Source: Macrotis lagotis
Lineage: Eukaryota > Chordata > Mammalia > Peramelemorphia > Peramelidae
NCBI RefSeq assembly: GCF_037893015.1
Contig: NC_133658.1
Coordinates: forward strand, 640,281,166-640,345,165
Length of the DNA stretch: 64,000 nucleotides
Reading direction: 5' to 3'
In this document: positions 48,241 to 59,999 of the stretch, piece after piece
How the letters are laid out: the number at the start of each line of letters is the position of its first letter
How positions within the stretch are numbered: position 1 is the stretch's first letter
The notes under the pieces: generated by a model
Seen by the model: only the letters and a program-made list of their open reading frames with translations
Told to the model about the DNA's origin: nothing
Databases searched by the model: none
Translations under genes and position numbers: made by a program

Positions 48241-48990
48241 ATGTGCCACCCTTCTATAAAAAAATCTCAGCAGAATTTCTCTTTTGACTGTTTTTGCTTG
48301 TTCTTCCTGTCTCCACCTTCCTTTCTACTCTTTAAAGCCTTCTTCTTTCTGAAATTCATCATTCCTCCCTCCTCTCTTCTCCATTGCCCTTTTTCTGATC
48401 TCAGCTCAGAAACAATCTGGGGGTGGAGTCTGAGATGGCAAAAATGTTCAGATTCAAAACTCCCTTTCATCCTATCCTCATCCAGCAGAGTCCTTAGTCT
48501 TTTATCAAGCTTCAATCCTCCTATTGCTATCAAGCTCCTGCTCTTTTTGATCAAATTACTGGGAGATTCTGAATCTGCCTTTCCTCTAAAATGTAGAGAA
48601 ATCTTTCTTTTGTTCTTGTTCTTTCTTCTTTAGCAGCCCCAATTCTGGTGCAGCTTTCTCTTATTTTAAAAATAAGGTCAGCAAAGGAGAAAATCCCCCA
48701 TCTGTTTAACAAAACCTTTGCTCAGGTAGATGAGAAGCTTCAAGACTCCATTCTGTTCCAGCAGAAAGGAAAACAATTGTGTAATTTCTGAGGTCTTCAT
48801 GTAAAGAGAAAGGGTGTTATGGGAAGTCTGCACAAGAATCTGGAGCTTCTAGTTCACCATCTCATTTTCCCTTTTCCACACCTTAATTCCCGTATTTTAG
48901 AGGCATCAATCATGATTTAAAGAATAACTTTTCTCCCACCTATCTACTGGTGGGAAAGATGTGGGGAATGGAAAATGATTTCTCCTACTG
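48241..48990. other. no gene accepted; pyrimidine-rich stretch
   Basis: A 132-codon open frame (48235-48633, +) and a 95-codon frame on the other strand overlap here. The plus-strand frame is F/L/S-rich and follows pyrimidine-rich base composition. Confidence 0.4.
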
Positions 48991-49004
48991 CAAAAAGAGA
49001 AGAC

Positions 49005-49380
49005 ATGATGTTCTTGTTTCCCAAAGTTACTTAACATCTCTGAGCAGTGGGTTCCTTTTCTGTTAAGAGTAATTTAGATTAGAAGAATCTAATCTCATTA
49101 TAATCTAAGGACTATTCCAGCTCTAAATATATAATCCCTTGAAGCTGGTACTCTTAATGTTTTTTTTTTCCCCATAGGGTAATGTTCTTGGAACCTAAGC
49201 TACTTACTAGTGCATGTAATAGGTGCAAATCATCTGACTTTTCACAACCCCAATTTCCTAATATGTATAATAGGGGTAATAACAGTACCTCTCTTAAAGA
49301 ATATTTTGAAAATAGAATGAGAGAATAATATAAGCAATTTAAAGACTTTAAATTGATAGATATTAGCTATTATTATTATT
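49005..49380 (+). repeat. two MIR relics in tandem
   Basis: 49005-49140 ('cttaacatctctgagcag', 'ttccagctctaaat') and 49190-49380 ('caatttcctaatatgtataa', 'aatagaatgagagaataa'). Confidence 0.6.
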
Positions 49381-49399
49381 ATCATATGATCTTTAGGTT

Positions 49400-50740
49400 C
49401 TGAAATATTAACTACTTGAAGTACATTATGGGTCAACTAGGGCTTTGGGGGGGCAAGTCTGGGAACCTAATCACCTCATTTAACATAGTTTTTGTAGGAA
49501 ATGTATTGAGTCTCAAACAAATGGATTTCTACTAAATAATGCAGTCCCTCCCTGACTTAGAAACTGTCTGTACTGTACTTTGACATATTTCTCTGTAAGC
49601 TTAGCATTTTATGTACTCCAAAAACCCTCCTTGATAGAAGGGTGGTATGCTTTTTCATTAGAAAATAAGTCAAAAGAATTTATGAAAAAGACAGCATTTC
49701 ATGTGATATATGACTTAAAGAGGACACATTCTTTTATTCTCAAATAGGAACATGGATTCTGCTTTTTTCCTTCTTTTATCTCAGTCAACTTCTTTTTTTA
49801 AATCATTGGTTGAAAGTGAAGTGGAAAAACAAGCTTATTAAATTTTTTCCCCCACAGTAAATTTTCTAAGGCTCTTGAATGTAGAGATAGTAATACTATC
49901 TTTAAGACCCTGGATAGACTGTTTTATATTGATAGTTCTTTAAGAATGATTATTTTTGGAAAAAATCTTTTCCTTTTGTTATTGTCCCTTATACAGGATA
50001 ATCCTTCTATTTACAGGTCTCTGTCTCAAGAGTAAAAAGTAGGCTACTCTATTCTCTAAGGAAGAGAGGTGTGAGTTTTCCCCTGTGATGTGTGTCTGAC
50101 ACCTATACTTCTTAAATATATTCATTCATTTTCTCCCTTAAACTTGAATTCTTATTTTTATATTGAAAGCCTGGGACATTCTTTGATATATGATCATTTA
50201 TGTAGTGTTTATAAAAATAGAATTTGGAAGGTAAATGTGTACCCAGTTAATGAAATCAAGTTCCTTTTACAATTAAGGAAAACAACCTACTAATTATCTG
50301 TTGGAGTATTTTAAAAAACCCTTCACATATATTATCTCAGAGTAATAAATTACATATGGAAGTTAATGTTTTTACTTAATTGCCTCTTTATTTTTTCCTA
50401 CAGGATGGTTTGGTAGAAATGAAGGGTTTTTCTTCTTTCTTGCCTTCCTTCATTTGTTCCTTTCTTTTTCCTTTCTTATTTTAAAGGATACATTAATCCA
50501 AGGACATTTTCTGACTTGAAAAAATATTTTTTATTTTAAATTTTAAATACTGTTTTTCCTAAGCCTATTTAATAGCAAAGAAACAATAAACTATAAAAAT
50601 AATCAAATGTTATATAGTCTATGTCAATGGAAAGCTAGACATCTTTAATATGTTATAAAAGGTGTAATTTCATAGAGAAGCATCCCTATGCATTTTATAA
50701 TTTCAGATTCACACAAATATTTAGATGATGTCATTTAGCT
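49400..50740. other. no feature recognised
   Basis: AT-rich unique DNA with scattered poly(T) tracts; no frames of interest. Confidence 0.4.
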
Positions 50741-50744
50741 AGGA

Positions 50745-50910
50745 CCTTTTCATTTGTTTAGTCAGCATTTGTTAAATACCTACAATGAATAAGACATTGC
50801 CAAATGTGTGCTCTAGGGGAGACATGTATTTTACTGAGATAGAACTCTTGACTTAGAGGAATTTATAATCCAGTTTCAATTGACAAATATGCAAATAATT
50901 GTAATACAAA
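50745..50910 (-). repeat. L2 3' end relic, antisense
   Basis: 'cagcatttgttaaatacctac', 'gaggaatttataatccagtt' read as reversed L2 3' UTR. Confidence 0.65.
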
Positions 50911-52000
50911 TAAGAATATACATTTCATAAAAAAAAATAAACAAAGACTTCAGAGGAAGTAGAGATGACCGAGTGGGAGTGGGAGTGGGAACAAGAGAAA
51001 GATAAGAGGGGAGCAAGGGGGAAAAAGGTTAGAAGATTATGTAAGCTTCTAGTAAGTTTATAAAAACAGCAAACTTTATTGTTATTAAAAAATGCTGTGA
51101 ATTTTGCAGTATAAAGATTTAAAAGAACCAGAAAACCTGGTCTGGGTTTGGAATTGAAAGCATCCACGGGCCCTCCCTCTCTGGTTTTTCCACACACTTC
51201 CTACTGAGAGCTACTCACTGAAAGGACACCATCTGAGCTAAATACAATCAAGCTTAAGCAGTTTGCAGCATCAGATTAGCAATTTGTTTGAAGTGGGTGA
51301 CATTCCCAGCACTGAAAAATGACAGGCAGATTGTCATTCAAAAATGTTCCTGTGCCTTCCCTGTTGTCTGATTTTTCTCTAAAAGGCTATAAATCAATAA
51401 ATTCTAAAAGCAGGTCTGAAGGCCTTCCATCTTTTCCTTATGTCTTACTCCTTCTGTCTAGCAGTTGCTGGCTCCTTGGTAAGACCAGCCTGGGAGATGT
51501 TGTAGCTGTGTCCCCATGCTGTTTTTAATTTCAAGGCAAGAAGCTCCTTGGTGATTGCAAATCTGCTGCTTACCTTCTGTTGCCATCTTTCTGCTAATGC
51601 AAGGTGAATCACTAACCCCTTCTACTGGAAATGGATTCTGTCTACATGCCCGGCTCTTATAATGAGGTTTCTTCCACACTGCAGAATAAAAGTATTCCAT
51701 TAAATTGGATACTGCAGTGGGAGACTGCGGCTTTGTTTTTGAAATCCAAGGAAACCAACTGCTTTGCTGCTGGAAACAGGTTGCTGCTATTCTTTTTCTT
51801 GGGAGGAGGGATTTCTCTTTTGGAAAACCTGCCTTCCCAGTGGAGGTAAAAGGTCTTTATTTTGGGAGAAGATTCTGTAAATGAGTTCTCATTTCTATTC
51901 TTTTCTCTTACCCTCTACTCCCAGCATGTTGACTATGGTTTCTGTTGCCTTTGTGGGCAGTGATTTGATGTTAAAATATTTAAAAAATTTTGCTATCTAT
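50911..52000. other. unique intronic DNA, no gene
   Basis: Contains purine-rich 50975-51030 and a well-mixed stretch 51190-51420 that looks non-repetitive. Several short frames on both strands (51319-51849) show no domain. Confidence 0.4.
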
Positions 52001-52009
52001 TGTTTGTAC

Positions 52010-52420
52010 ATCATGTTTTTTTCTGAGTATATTCCTTCCTTCTTCCCTTCTCAGAGTCATTCCTTCTAACAAAGAATAAAAATAAGAGAGGGGGGGAAAA
52101 TGGGAAAAATTGCAGTTCAGCAAAACTAACCTCATCGATCAGGTCTTATCAGTATAGGCAACGTCCACATTTTAGCAAAGGTGGTATCAAGATACATTTT
52201 TCTTTTTTTGGAGAACAAGTTTGGTTATTTTAACTACAAAGCTTTCAGTTTTGTTGTTTTTTTGTTTTGATTGTTTTTTCCCATTTATATTATTATAGTA
52301 ATCATGTATACAATATAATCATTTCTTGTGGTATATTACATTCTTGTGCCACAATTTATATAGTTATTTCCTATTCATTGTGCATGTCAGTGAGATGATT
52401 TTTTCAAAACAGAGCTTGTA
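52010..52420 (-). repeat. diverged L1 3' region, antisense
   Basis: 'agagtcattccttctaacaaag', a purine tract with G run, 'cagcaaaactaacctcatc' match the L1 3' region at 46330. Confidence 0.45.
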
Positions 52421-53019
52421 TTGATTTTTTTTAGTTTTTATATAATCTGAATTTTCCCTTGTAAGTCTGCCAAAAAGAAAAATGGATAAGTAAAGAAAAA
52501 AATCCAGCACAACTAAACAATACATCAAAATAATCTGACATTTATGGAATGTTCAAACTCATTGCCTTTTCCCCATAAGTAAAATGAACAAAATGATTTT
52601 TGAAAGGAAAAATAAAAGATTAGTCATTTGGATAGATAACTCATAGACTAGGAATAGAACTAGCCTAGGATTCATTTTCAGATGTCTTGGGGATGGTTTT
52701 TTTTTTATTGTTTTCTTGTTTTTTCCTCCAATTTATGTGATATTGGATTAATAGATTTCTTTGTAATCTGTTTATCAGTTACATAGGGTTGTTGTTTCTA
52801 CTGCCTGGTGGGTGGGGATGTTTCCATGGACACAGTGTGGAAGGCACAGCATAGGGTTGGATTTCCAGAGGGAGGTGGAGCCTTCCTCTCTTTCACAGAT
52901 AGGCCACTATTTAATGCCCCCTTTGTGAATCAAGTCAGGGGATGTTTGTTCAGGTGATCTCACACCACATCCCCAAACAGTATTATCACACAAAGATGGT
53001 GATGTAATTGGGATGTAGG
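52421..53019. other. no feature recognised
   Basis: A/T-rich, then ordinary unique DNA. Confidence 0.4.
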
Positions 53020-53180
53020 GATGTAAAGGCCAGAGATCTGAACTGCCCATTGAATTCTGCTACTTATTTGGGAAGGGAAAATGCTTCACATCTCTTGACT
53101 TTGATAATCTCATCTTTAGAATGGGGAAGTTAGATTAGACATCTAAGATCACTTTCAGATCTAATATTCCATGGTTCTAA
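53020..53180 (+). repeat. MIR relic
   Basis: 'tgcttcacatctcttgac', 'gataatctcatctttagaatgg' and 'agatcactttcagatct'. Confidence 0.7.
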
Positions 53181-53635
53181 TCACTTTTAATTTATTTCAT
53201 TAGGTAAAGTATTCACTGTCACCTTACCAATTTCTCTTCCACCCATTCACTCTTCCTCCCCAATTCTCTTGGTCCTAAATTTAGAAAGTCCCTTTCTATA
53301 GATACCCTTCTCTCATTGTTGTTTTTATTATCTCATTGTCTAAACTTATGATTTTATTAGTGCTGGAAATTCCTCCTCATATGGAAACTTTATTCACCCA
53401 TATAGAATAAAAGTGTGCTTGGAACTCAGTATTTGAGATCTATCTAGAGATACTATCCAGGTAACACAACCAGTGGGTGTCAGAGGTAGCAAATGAACTC
53501 AGGTTTTCCATAGTCCATTGTCATCCCTTTGTCTGTGCCAGGTTTCCTTCCCATATCTTAACACTTATGGGTTGATTTTTTTGGTTTGTTTTTCTATTAA
53601 ACACATTCTACTTTGCCACTACTTTGTTTATGTAT

Positions 53636-53715
53636 TAAAAAGATTTTATTTTGAGTTTTATAATTTCTCCCCTAATCTGACCCCCCCCCCCCCACAGAAG
53701 GCAATTTGCCAGTCT
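53636..53715 (-). mobile_element. very short 5'-truncated L1 3' end
   Basis: 'aaaagattttattttgag' plus a C tract and 'cacagaaggcaatttgccag', as in the L1 at 42668-43160. Only about 80 bp were copied. Confidence 0.7.
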
Positions 53716-54260
53716 TTACTGCTACTACTTTAATACATAATCTTGGATACTCTGTTTTATTCAACTGGTTTGTAAAATAAGGAATCAGAGGCAATGGAAT
53801 ACCATGGTTATGCAGTGTAATAATAAAAGACTTGGGAGCATTTTATTACAGGAAATCTAAGTAGGAATGAGCTCCCTTCACAAAGCAGGCCAGGTAGCTT
53901 CCCAGAATGCTACCTCATTAGATATCTTTCCAGAAGTGATACATCACTGTTTCAACCTTTTTTGCTCTTCTTTTTCCATCTCTACTTTCCAGAAAAAGGG
54001 CAAAAATTAGAGATTACTCACCAGAACACAAGATAGATGTTCAGTTACTCTCTGAGAAGGTCTAGCTCTGTTCCCAGATGCAAGATAGTATAGTATAAGA
54101 ATTATTCCTTCTTGCTTTTATGGGGGGGGAGAAAGATGGGCTGTATGGTATAGATCATAAATCATCAAACTCTGTAGAACTAGATAATACCTGTCAACAG
54201 AACTGAGGAAGAGAAAAGAGGGGAAAGGGACATAAAAAATTCAAAGAAATAGGATAAAGA
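53716..54260. other. no feature recognised
   Basis: Unique intronic DNA without frames or repeats that I can name. Confidence 0.4.
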
Positions 54261-54274
54261 AGTGGAAGGTGAAA

Positions 54275-54332
54275 AAAGGGGGGAAGGGAGGGAAAGAGAG
54301 GGAGGGAAGGGGAGGGGGAGGGAAAGGGAGGG

Positions 54333-54387
<55 letters not shown>
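54275..54387 (+). repeat. (GGGA)n then (GA)n purine tract
   Basis: About 55 bp of GGGA/GGGAA-type repeats followed by about 25 GA units. All purine on one strand over more than 100 bp. Confidence 0.95.
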
Positions 54388-54389
<2 letters not shown>

Positions 54390-54414
54390 TGGGATGAGAA
54401 TGATTCAACCCTCC

Positions 54415-56460
54415 ACAGTACTCCTGTCATATTGCCAGTTATGCCCAGTCAAGCCTGTCTCGGATCACTCCCATCATTCACTGCCTTCAGTCCTACCCAC
54501 ATTCTGCTAACTTTAGATGGAGAAAATTATACAACTGATCTGACTGTGTCCACTACAAATTTATGTTATTCAACTTCAACTGGGCCCTCATTGGTACTAG
54601 GAAATCCTACCATACCTCCTTTATGTCAACTCATTATCCCACTCTTCACAGTGACTTTTTTGAAACTTATCCTTTCTTGACTCTTCCTTGGCTCCTTCCA
54701 CCCTCACTTTCTCAGCTGAGAACCTTGCTCCATATTGACAGGTATTATCTAGCTCTACAGGTCACACATGAATTCCCTCTTCTTTCCTCTTCCTCATCTT
54801 TCTTTCAGATGCCCTTTGCCTCTCTCTTCCTTCACCCTTGTCTCACATGATGAAATATGAAGCTTCTCCTTTACGAAGCTATCCCCTTTACTTGTTTGAG
54901 TGATCCCATTCCATCCTGTCTCCTCCAACAGATTGACTCCTGCCATTGCCTCTCTTATCATTTATTTTCTTTCTTTTCTGGTCTACTAGGACCTTCCATA
55001 CTGCCTATAAATGTACTCTAGTCTCCCCCATCTTGCCAAAACCCCCCCCACTTTCTCTCTTTTCCCTCACCTATTAACCCCGTTCACCAAAACTATTTTC
55101 TCCAAAATTGGCAATAATCTTAGTTGTCAAATGCAATGGCTTTTTCTCAGTTCTCATTCTTATTGACCTCTCTGCAGTATTTACAACTGTTGATTACACT
55201 CTTATATTCTCTTTAGGTTTTTAGGACAAAAACCTAGTATTTTGGTTCTCTACCTATCTGAAAAATCCTTCTCAGTCTCCTTGGCTGTATACTCTTCCAG
55301 ATCATGCCCACTAAATATAGGGTTTCCCTTAGAGTTTTGTCCTAGGCTCTTTTTTCTTCTACCTCCATAATATTTCACTTGCTGATTTCATCAGTTCCCA
55401 AGAATTTAGCTACTGTGTCTATGCTGATGAGTCCCAATCCTAGTTAGATTTCCTCAATTACTCTTACCTCTCCAGCTGCCTTTCAGACATCTTTTAACCA
55501 GATGACCAGTAGACATCTTAAACTCAAAATGTCCAAAGTAGAACTCATTGTATTTTTTCTTAAACTACCCCAACTCCTTCCTATCTTCCTAGCTTCCCTG
55601 TTGCTGGGAAGAGGGCAGCACCATCTTCACAATCCTTCAGATTTATAACATAGAATTTCTATTTTCCTCACTTTCTATTATCCCCTATTTCTAATCTGTT
55701 GCCAAGGCCTATCAATTTTATCCTGACAAAATCTTTTGAATCTGATCCCTCCTCATCTCTGACATGGCTACTACTCTGTTACAGGTTCTCATCACCTCAA
55801 GCATAGACTATTACTATATCCTGCTGGTGAGGATGGCCACATCAAATCTCTACCTACTCCAATCCATCTTTCCATTCTGCCCCTATAGTGATTTTCCTAA
55901 AGATAGGTTTGATCATGTCACCCCTTTCCTACTTAATAAACTTCAGTGACTCCCTATTGCCTCCAGGATCAAATCCTGAATACCCTGGCATTCAAAGTTC
56001 TTCATAACCAATCAACCCCTCCCTCTGCCCTCCCCATCCCATCATCTTTATAATCTTTTTATAACTTACTTTCCACTCTGTACTCTTTGATCTAGTTCTG
56101 TAAGTGGAACACTCTAGTTCTCAGGATACTGTCTCTATCTTAGCTCCTGACATTTTCTCTGATTGTTCCTCATTCTCATTTCTTTCTGCTATGTCTCACC
56201 TATTGAACTCCCTGGCTAACTTTAAGTCCCAACTAAAATCTTTGCATTTCAGCATTATTTTTTACTGGAAGCATGTCCCAATTCCACTTATTGTAATGCC
56301 TTTTCTCTTTAATTACTCCTCTTTATCTTACATGTAATTTGCTTTGTGTATATATCTTGTTTGCCTTATTTGATTATAAGCTCCTTGAGGTGCAGGGACT
56401 GTTTTTTGGCTTTGTTTCTATTCCTAACCCTGCCCTTGGCCCCAAATAACTGATTCTAGT
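54415..56460 (+). repeat. L2 LINE relic, about 2 kb
   Basis: The L2 order is clear. The text around 55140-55200 corresponds to the RT 'AFDTVDH' part, and 'tgtgtctatgctgatgagtcc' at 55419 corresponds to the catalytic YADD box, here mutated to YADE. 'tcaagcatagactattac' marks the C-terminal region, then 'cttcagtgactccctattgcc' (55940) and the 3' end 'taagctccttgaggtgcagg' (56375). Many stops. The final L2 tail may reappear at 56905-56950 after a SINE insertion. Confidence 0.8.
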
Positions 56461-56704
56461 TGACTATTCAAAAATAAGTCACAGGCCAACCCTACTGGTC
56501 ATTTTTGGGCAAGTGATTGGCTCTGAGAGAATGTAAATAGCAATTGTTTAGTTTTGACCAGAATTCTGATGGCCTTCCTCTCCTAGATTGATTAAAAAAT
56601 TTTTTTTTGGACTGCATAAAAGTGATTATTCTTTGCTTCATTTCTTTCTTATCTGCCTTAATCAAGGAATGGACATTTTAAGACCTTAGCTTAAAAAGGT
56701 CTCC

Positions 56705-56895
56705 TACTGCATCCAAGGCTATCTCTGGTCATCCTGATCCATTTCTGGCCACTGGACCCAAATGGTTTCAGAGGAGAAAGTGATGCTGATGACCTTGAAT
56801 AACATTCCCTCATTTAAATCCAATTTACTTGCATGTCATGGCATCACCTCCCTGGTGTCATGATCCTTTTTGAGAATGAAGGACAAACAACAAAA
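56705..56895 (+). mobile_element. long SINE, 3' part with RTE-like tail
   Basis: Head missing. Body 'tctggtcatcctgatcc', 'gaggagaaagtgatgctg', tail 'tttgagaatgaaggacaaac' and CAA-like end. Confidence 0.8.
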
Positions 56896-56949
56896 TCCCT
56901 ATCACTGTCCCTGGCTCATACTTGGCAATTAATGAATGTTTATTGATTA

Positions 56950-57530
56950 AAGAAGACTAAAGGAAAAAAAATTCCTTGGGATGAAGTACAGTAAGAGTTA
57001 AATAAAAGTTTCAGTGCTGCTAAACTGGCTCTTTCTAACAACCTCTGTGCATTTAAAGTTTCTTAAGAGGCCAGAATACATTTTTCTTTAACATAAGTAA
57101 CAGTCTTCTTTGAGCATAAGTTGCTATTTCCTACCAAATAGATTTTATTTTTCAATCACAGAAATTTCGCCTTAATCCTCAAGCTAATGTTTCATTTTTT
57201 AGAAGAAAAACTGAAAATATAAAAGCTTTTACTTTTATCTCTGGACGAATCATGCAGGATCAAATCTTTCTTTGTATGGTGGTAGATGGAGAACATTTGT
57301 ATTCTTAAAAATCTCCTTTACTTTCCCCTCTTTCTTTTTTAGCCTTCCTTTTGTACTTGACTTCTAGCTATACTCTTCTCATTAGTAGTTACCTCTTCTT
57401 TTTTATGTACCAGGAATGCTTTCTTTGACACTTCTTGGCAGATTGTAAAAAAAAAAAAAGTTTATTTTGGTTTTAATGCTGTTGAAGCCTGAATCAATGC
57501 TTGCTCATAGATTTAAACATTACATTTTTA
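56950..57530. other. no feature recognised
   Basis: Unique intronic DNA with one poly(A) tract (57448). Confidence 0.4.
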
Positions 57531-57534
57531 ATTC

Positions 57535-58365
57535 AGCATTTTTTTGAGCAATACCATGTGCTAGTTATCAGAGATATAAAACCAAATTAAAAATTGTCCC
57601 TACCCTCAAGGAATTTACAGTCTACTAGAGGATAGGTATAAATATAAGATAATTTGAGGAAGGAGAAAACACCAAGAATTAGAGGTATCAAGAAATGCTT
57701 TTAATAGCTGGTGACACTTGATCTGGGTCTTAAAACAAGGTCTGAATTGTTTTTGCCAAGGAATGGTTAGGTAGGAATGAAAGACATTTTTCTTATATTT
57801 TTTCTTTTTTTTATGGGAGATACTAATCCAAAAAGTATTTTCCAAACAAAAGGGAAGGAGTTGTTTTTAATTTTAAAAACTTTCTTAAGCCTATTTTTTA
57901 AAGAACATGAGGTCATTGTGAAATTTAAGATCACATACTTTTAAGATCCAGAAGACAGTATGAATTCAAATCTTAGAGGATAACCTGGACAAAGACCTGA
58001 GAGGAAGGAGATAGAATGCTGAGTCAGGGTGTTTCAAGTAGACCAGACTGACTGGAATGTGAACTTGTGGGTGGTGGAAGGGATGTGAAATAAATAATAA
58101 ATAAGACTGGAGTTCAATGAGGAAGAGTTTTGAAATTCATATTGAAAAATTTGTATTTTTGTCCTAGAAGGAATAAGGAGCACTGATGTTTTTTGAATAA
58201 TGAAGTAACAGGATTATATTTGCATTTTAGGAATTTTTATATGTAACTATATGGAAGATAGATTAGAGAGAGGGAAATGAACAGAAATAGGGAGAGTAGT
58301 GAAGAGGATATTACAATTCAAGTGGGAAGGGATGATGGCCTGAACTAAGGCGATGTAATGGTTAT
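57535..58365 (-). repeat. L2 relic, antisense
   Basis: 'ctaccctcaaggaatttacag' near the 3' end, then 'tgaagtaacaggattatattt' and 'gatgatggcctgaactaagg' in the order of reversed L2. Confidence 0.7.
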
Positions 58366-58394
58366 GAGTAGACAGACAAACAGACAAGGATATG

Positions 58395-58397
<3 letters not shown>

Positions 58398-58450
<53 letters not shown>
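58398..58450 (+). repeat. (CT)n microsatellite
   Basis: About 26 uninterrupted CT units. Confidence 0.97.
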
Positions 58451-58454
<4 letters not shown>

Positions 58455-58559
58455 TTTGCCAGAGCTCTGATTTCATTGGGAAGGAGCTCTTGGTGAAGAA
58501 ATCCTTTACCAATGCATATTAGGACATTCTTTGTAACTTATGGTTTTAGCAAGTTTTGC

Positions 58560-58990
58560 GGTCAACAACCAACCAACAAATATTTACTAAGATTCCATTA
58601 TGTGCCAGATACTCTCCTAAGATCTGGGGAACAAAGACAAAGGTGAAATTGTTGTTGGCTTCTTGAAACTACCATGCCAATGGGGGAGGCAATATGCACA
58701 TTTGTATAGATATATACAAGATACCAAAAATAGTTACAGAGGAAAGCAGCACTTGTAGCTGAGGAGACAAGGAAAGGCCTCCTATAGAAGGTAAAATTTG
58801 TACTGAGCATTGAAGGAAACTAGGGACTCCAAGAGGTAGAAATGAGGAGGGAGAGCATTTTTTGGCATGGAGTACAGCTGATACCAAAGCATCAGGGCAA
58901 ATATAATAAAGCATGAAAATGGATGGTTTAGACAATCTGTAGAATAAGAAATATATAATAAGAGTTAATTGTGAGAGGAAACAGAAGAGA
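58560..58990 (-). repeat. L2 3' relic, antisense
   Basis: 'aaatatttactaagattcc', 'gtgccagatactctcctaag', 'ggaaaggcctcctatagaag' and 'gagagcattttttggcatgg' are reversed L2 3' landmarks. Confidence 0.75.
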
Positions 58991-59154
58991 AAATCAGTAT
59001 GAAGTCACATTATTAATGAGGGGACTTGGATTACTTATAATTTCTGTATTACTTATATTCTACTTATATCTCTTTCAGATATAAATGGATATGATTCTCA
59101 ATTATTTTACCTCTGAGTTTTAAATTCCATATATGTAAATGAGGATCATAGACT

Positions 59155-59800
59155 CCAAAACATTTTGGAACTTTGTTTCTCCAATTTTTGCAGATTATGC
59201 TAACACTTATCTTGTCCTGTCATATAGGGTTGTTGTAGAACTCAAATGAGTTAGCATTCATGAAAGTATTTAAAATTTTTTTTTAATCCATATGCACATG
59301 CATATTTTTACTTGGAAAATTTAGTTAGAAAATTTCTTACCACCTTCCCTTCCCACCCCCCTCCCCTCAGCAGTGTACAGTCAGGTTAGCATTGTATATC
59401 CATATTTTTGATACACATGTTTACAGATTGGTCATTTTTGGTATGAGGAATTAGGATTAAGGGAAAGAGATGCATAAGAGATAATTTTTTATCAAGTGTT
59501 CAACAGACTCTGAAAGGTTGGCATTTTGTTTTGTTTTTTTTCTTCCTCTGGATGGGGATAACCAGTCTAATACAATTGTCCTAGCTCTCTGAACTGCCAA
59601 GAGGAGGTGTTTACATCAGGGTTGATCATCTCACAATGTTGTTGTTAATGTGTACAATGTTATCTTGGTCTGCTCCCCTGTGCTCAGCATCAGATCCTGT
59701 AACTCATTCTATGTTTCTCTAGAGTCCGACCATTTATGGTTTCTTATAACATGAAAGTATTTTATGAACTGTAAAACACTTTACAGCTAGAAGTTGTTTT
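59155..59800 (+). repeat. MIR relic split by an L1
   Basis: 59155-59258 ('gggttgttgtagaactcaaat') continues at 59763-59800 ('gaactgtaaaacactttacag'), with an L1 between. Confidence 0.7.
59272..59749 (-). mobile_element. 5'-truncated L1, 13-bp target duplication
   Basis: Reversed L1 3' end with 'gttgatcatctcacaatgttg' and 'ctgtgctcagcatcagatcc'. Flanked by catgaaagtattt at 59259-59271 and 59750-59762, inside the MIR. Confidence 0.85.
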
Positions 59801-59816
59801 AAGAAATAAGGTGGCT

Positions 59817-59967
59817 AAAGGGTGGCTAGGTGGTGCAGTGGATAGAGTACTGGCCTTGGAGTCAGGAGTACCTGAGTTCAAATATGACCTCAGACACTTA
59901 ATAATTACCTAGCCGTGTGGCCTTGGGCAAGTCACTTAACCTCATTGTCTTGAAAAATCTAAAAAAA
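59817..59967 (+). mobile_element. short tRNA-headed SINE, 16-bp perfect target duplication
   Basis: 'taggtggtgcagtggatagag', 'gagttcaaatatg', end 'attgtcttgaaaaatct' plus A run. Flanked by aagaaataaggtggct at 59801-59816 and 59968-59983. Confidence 0.95.
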
Positions 59968-59999
59968 AAGAAATAAGGTGGCTTGAGTAGAATGAAGAA

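Noticed and set aside
48235..48633. 132-codon open frame (+) and an opposing 95-codon frame
   Set aside because: Pyrimidine-rich strand giving F/L/S-rich peptide; no motif, no splice context, inside the KIF5C intron. The opposing K/R/E-rich frame is its mirror.
54194..54510. Frames encoding Ser-Leu or Arg-Glu repeats
   Set aside because: They are translations of the (GA)n tract.
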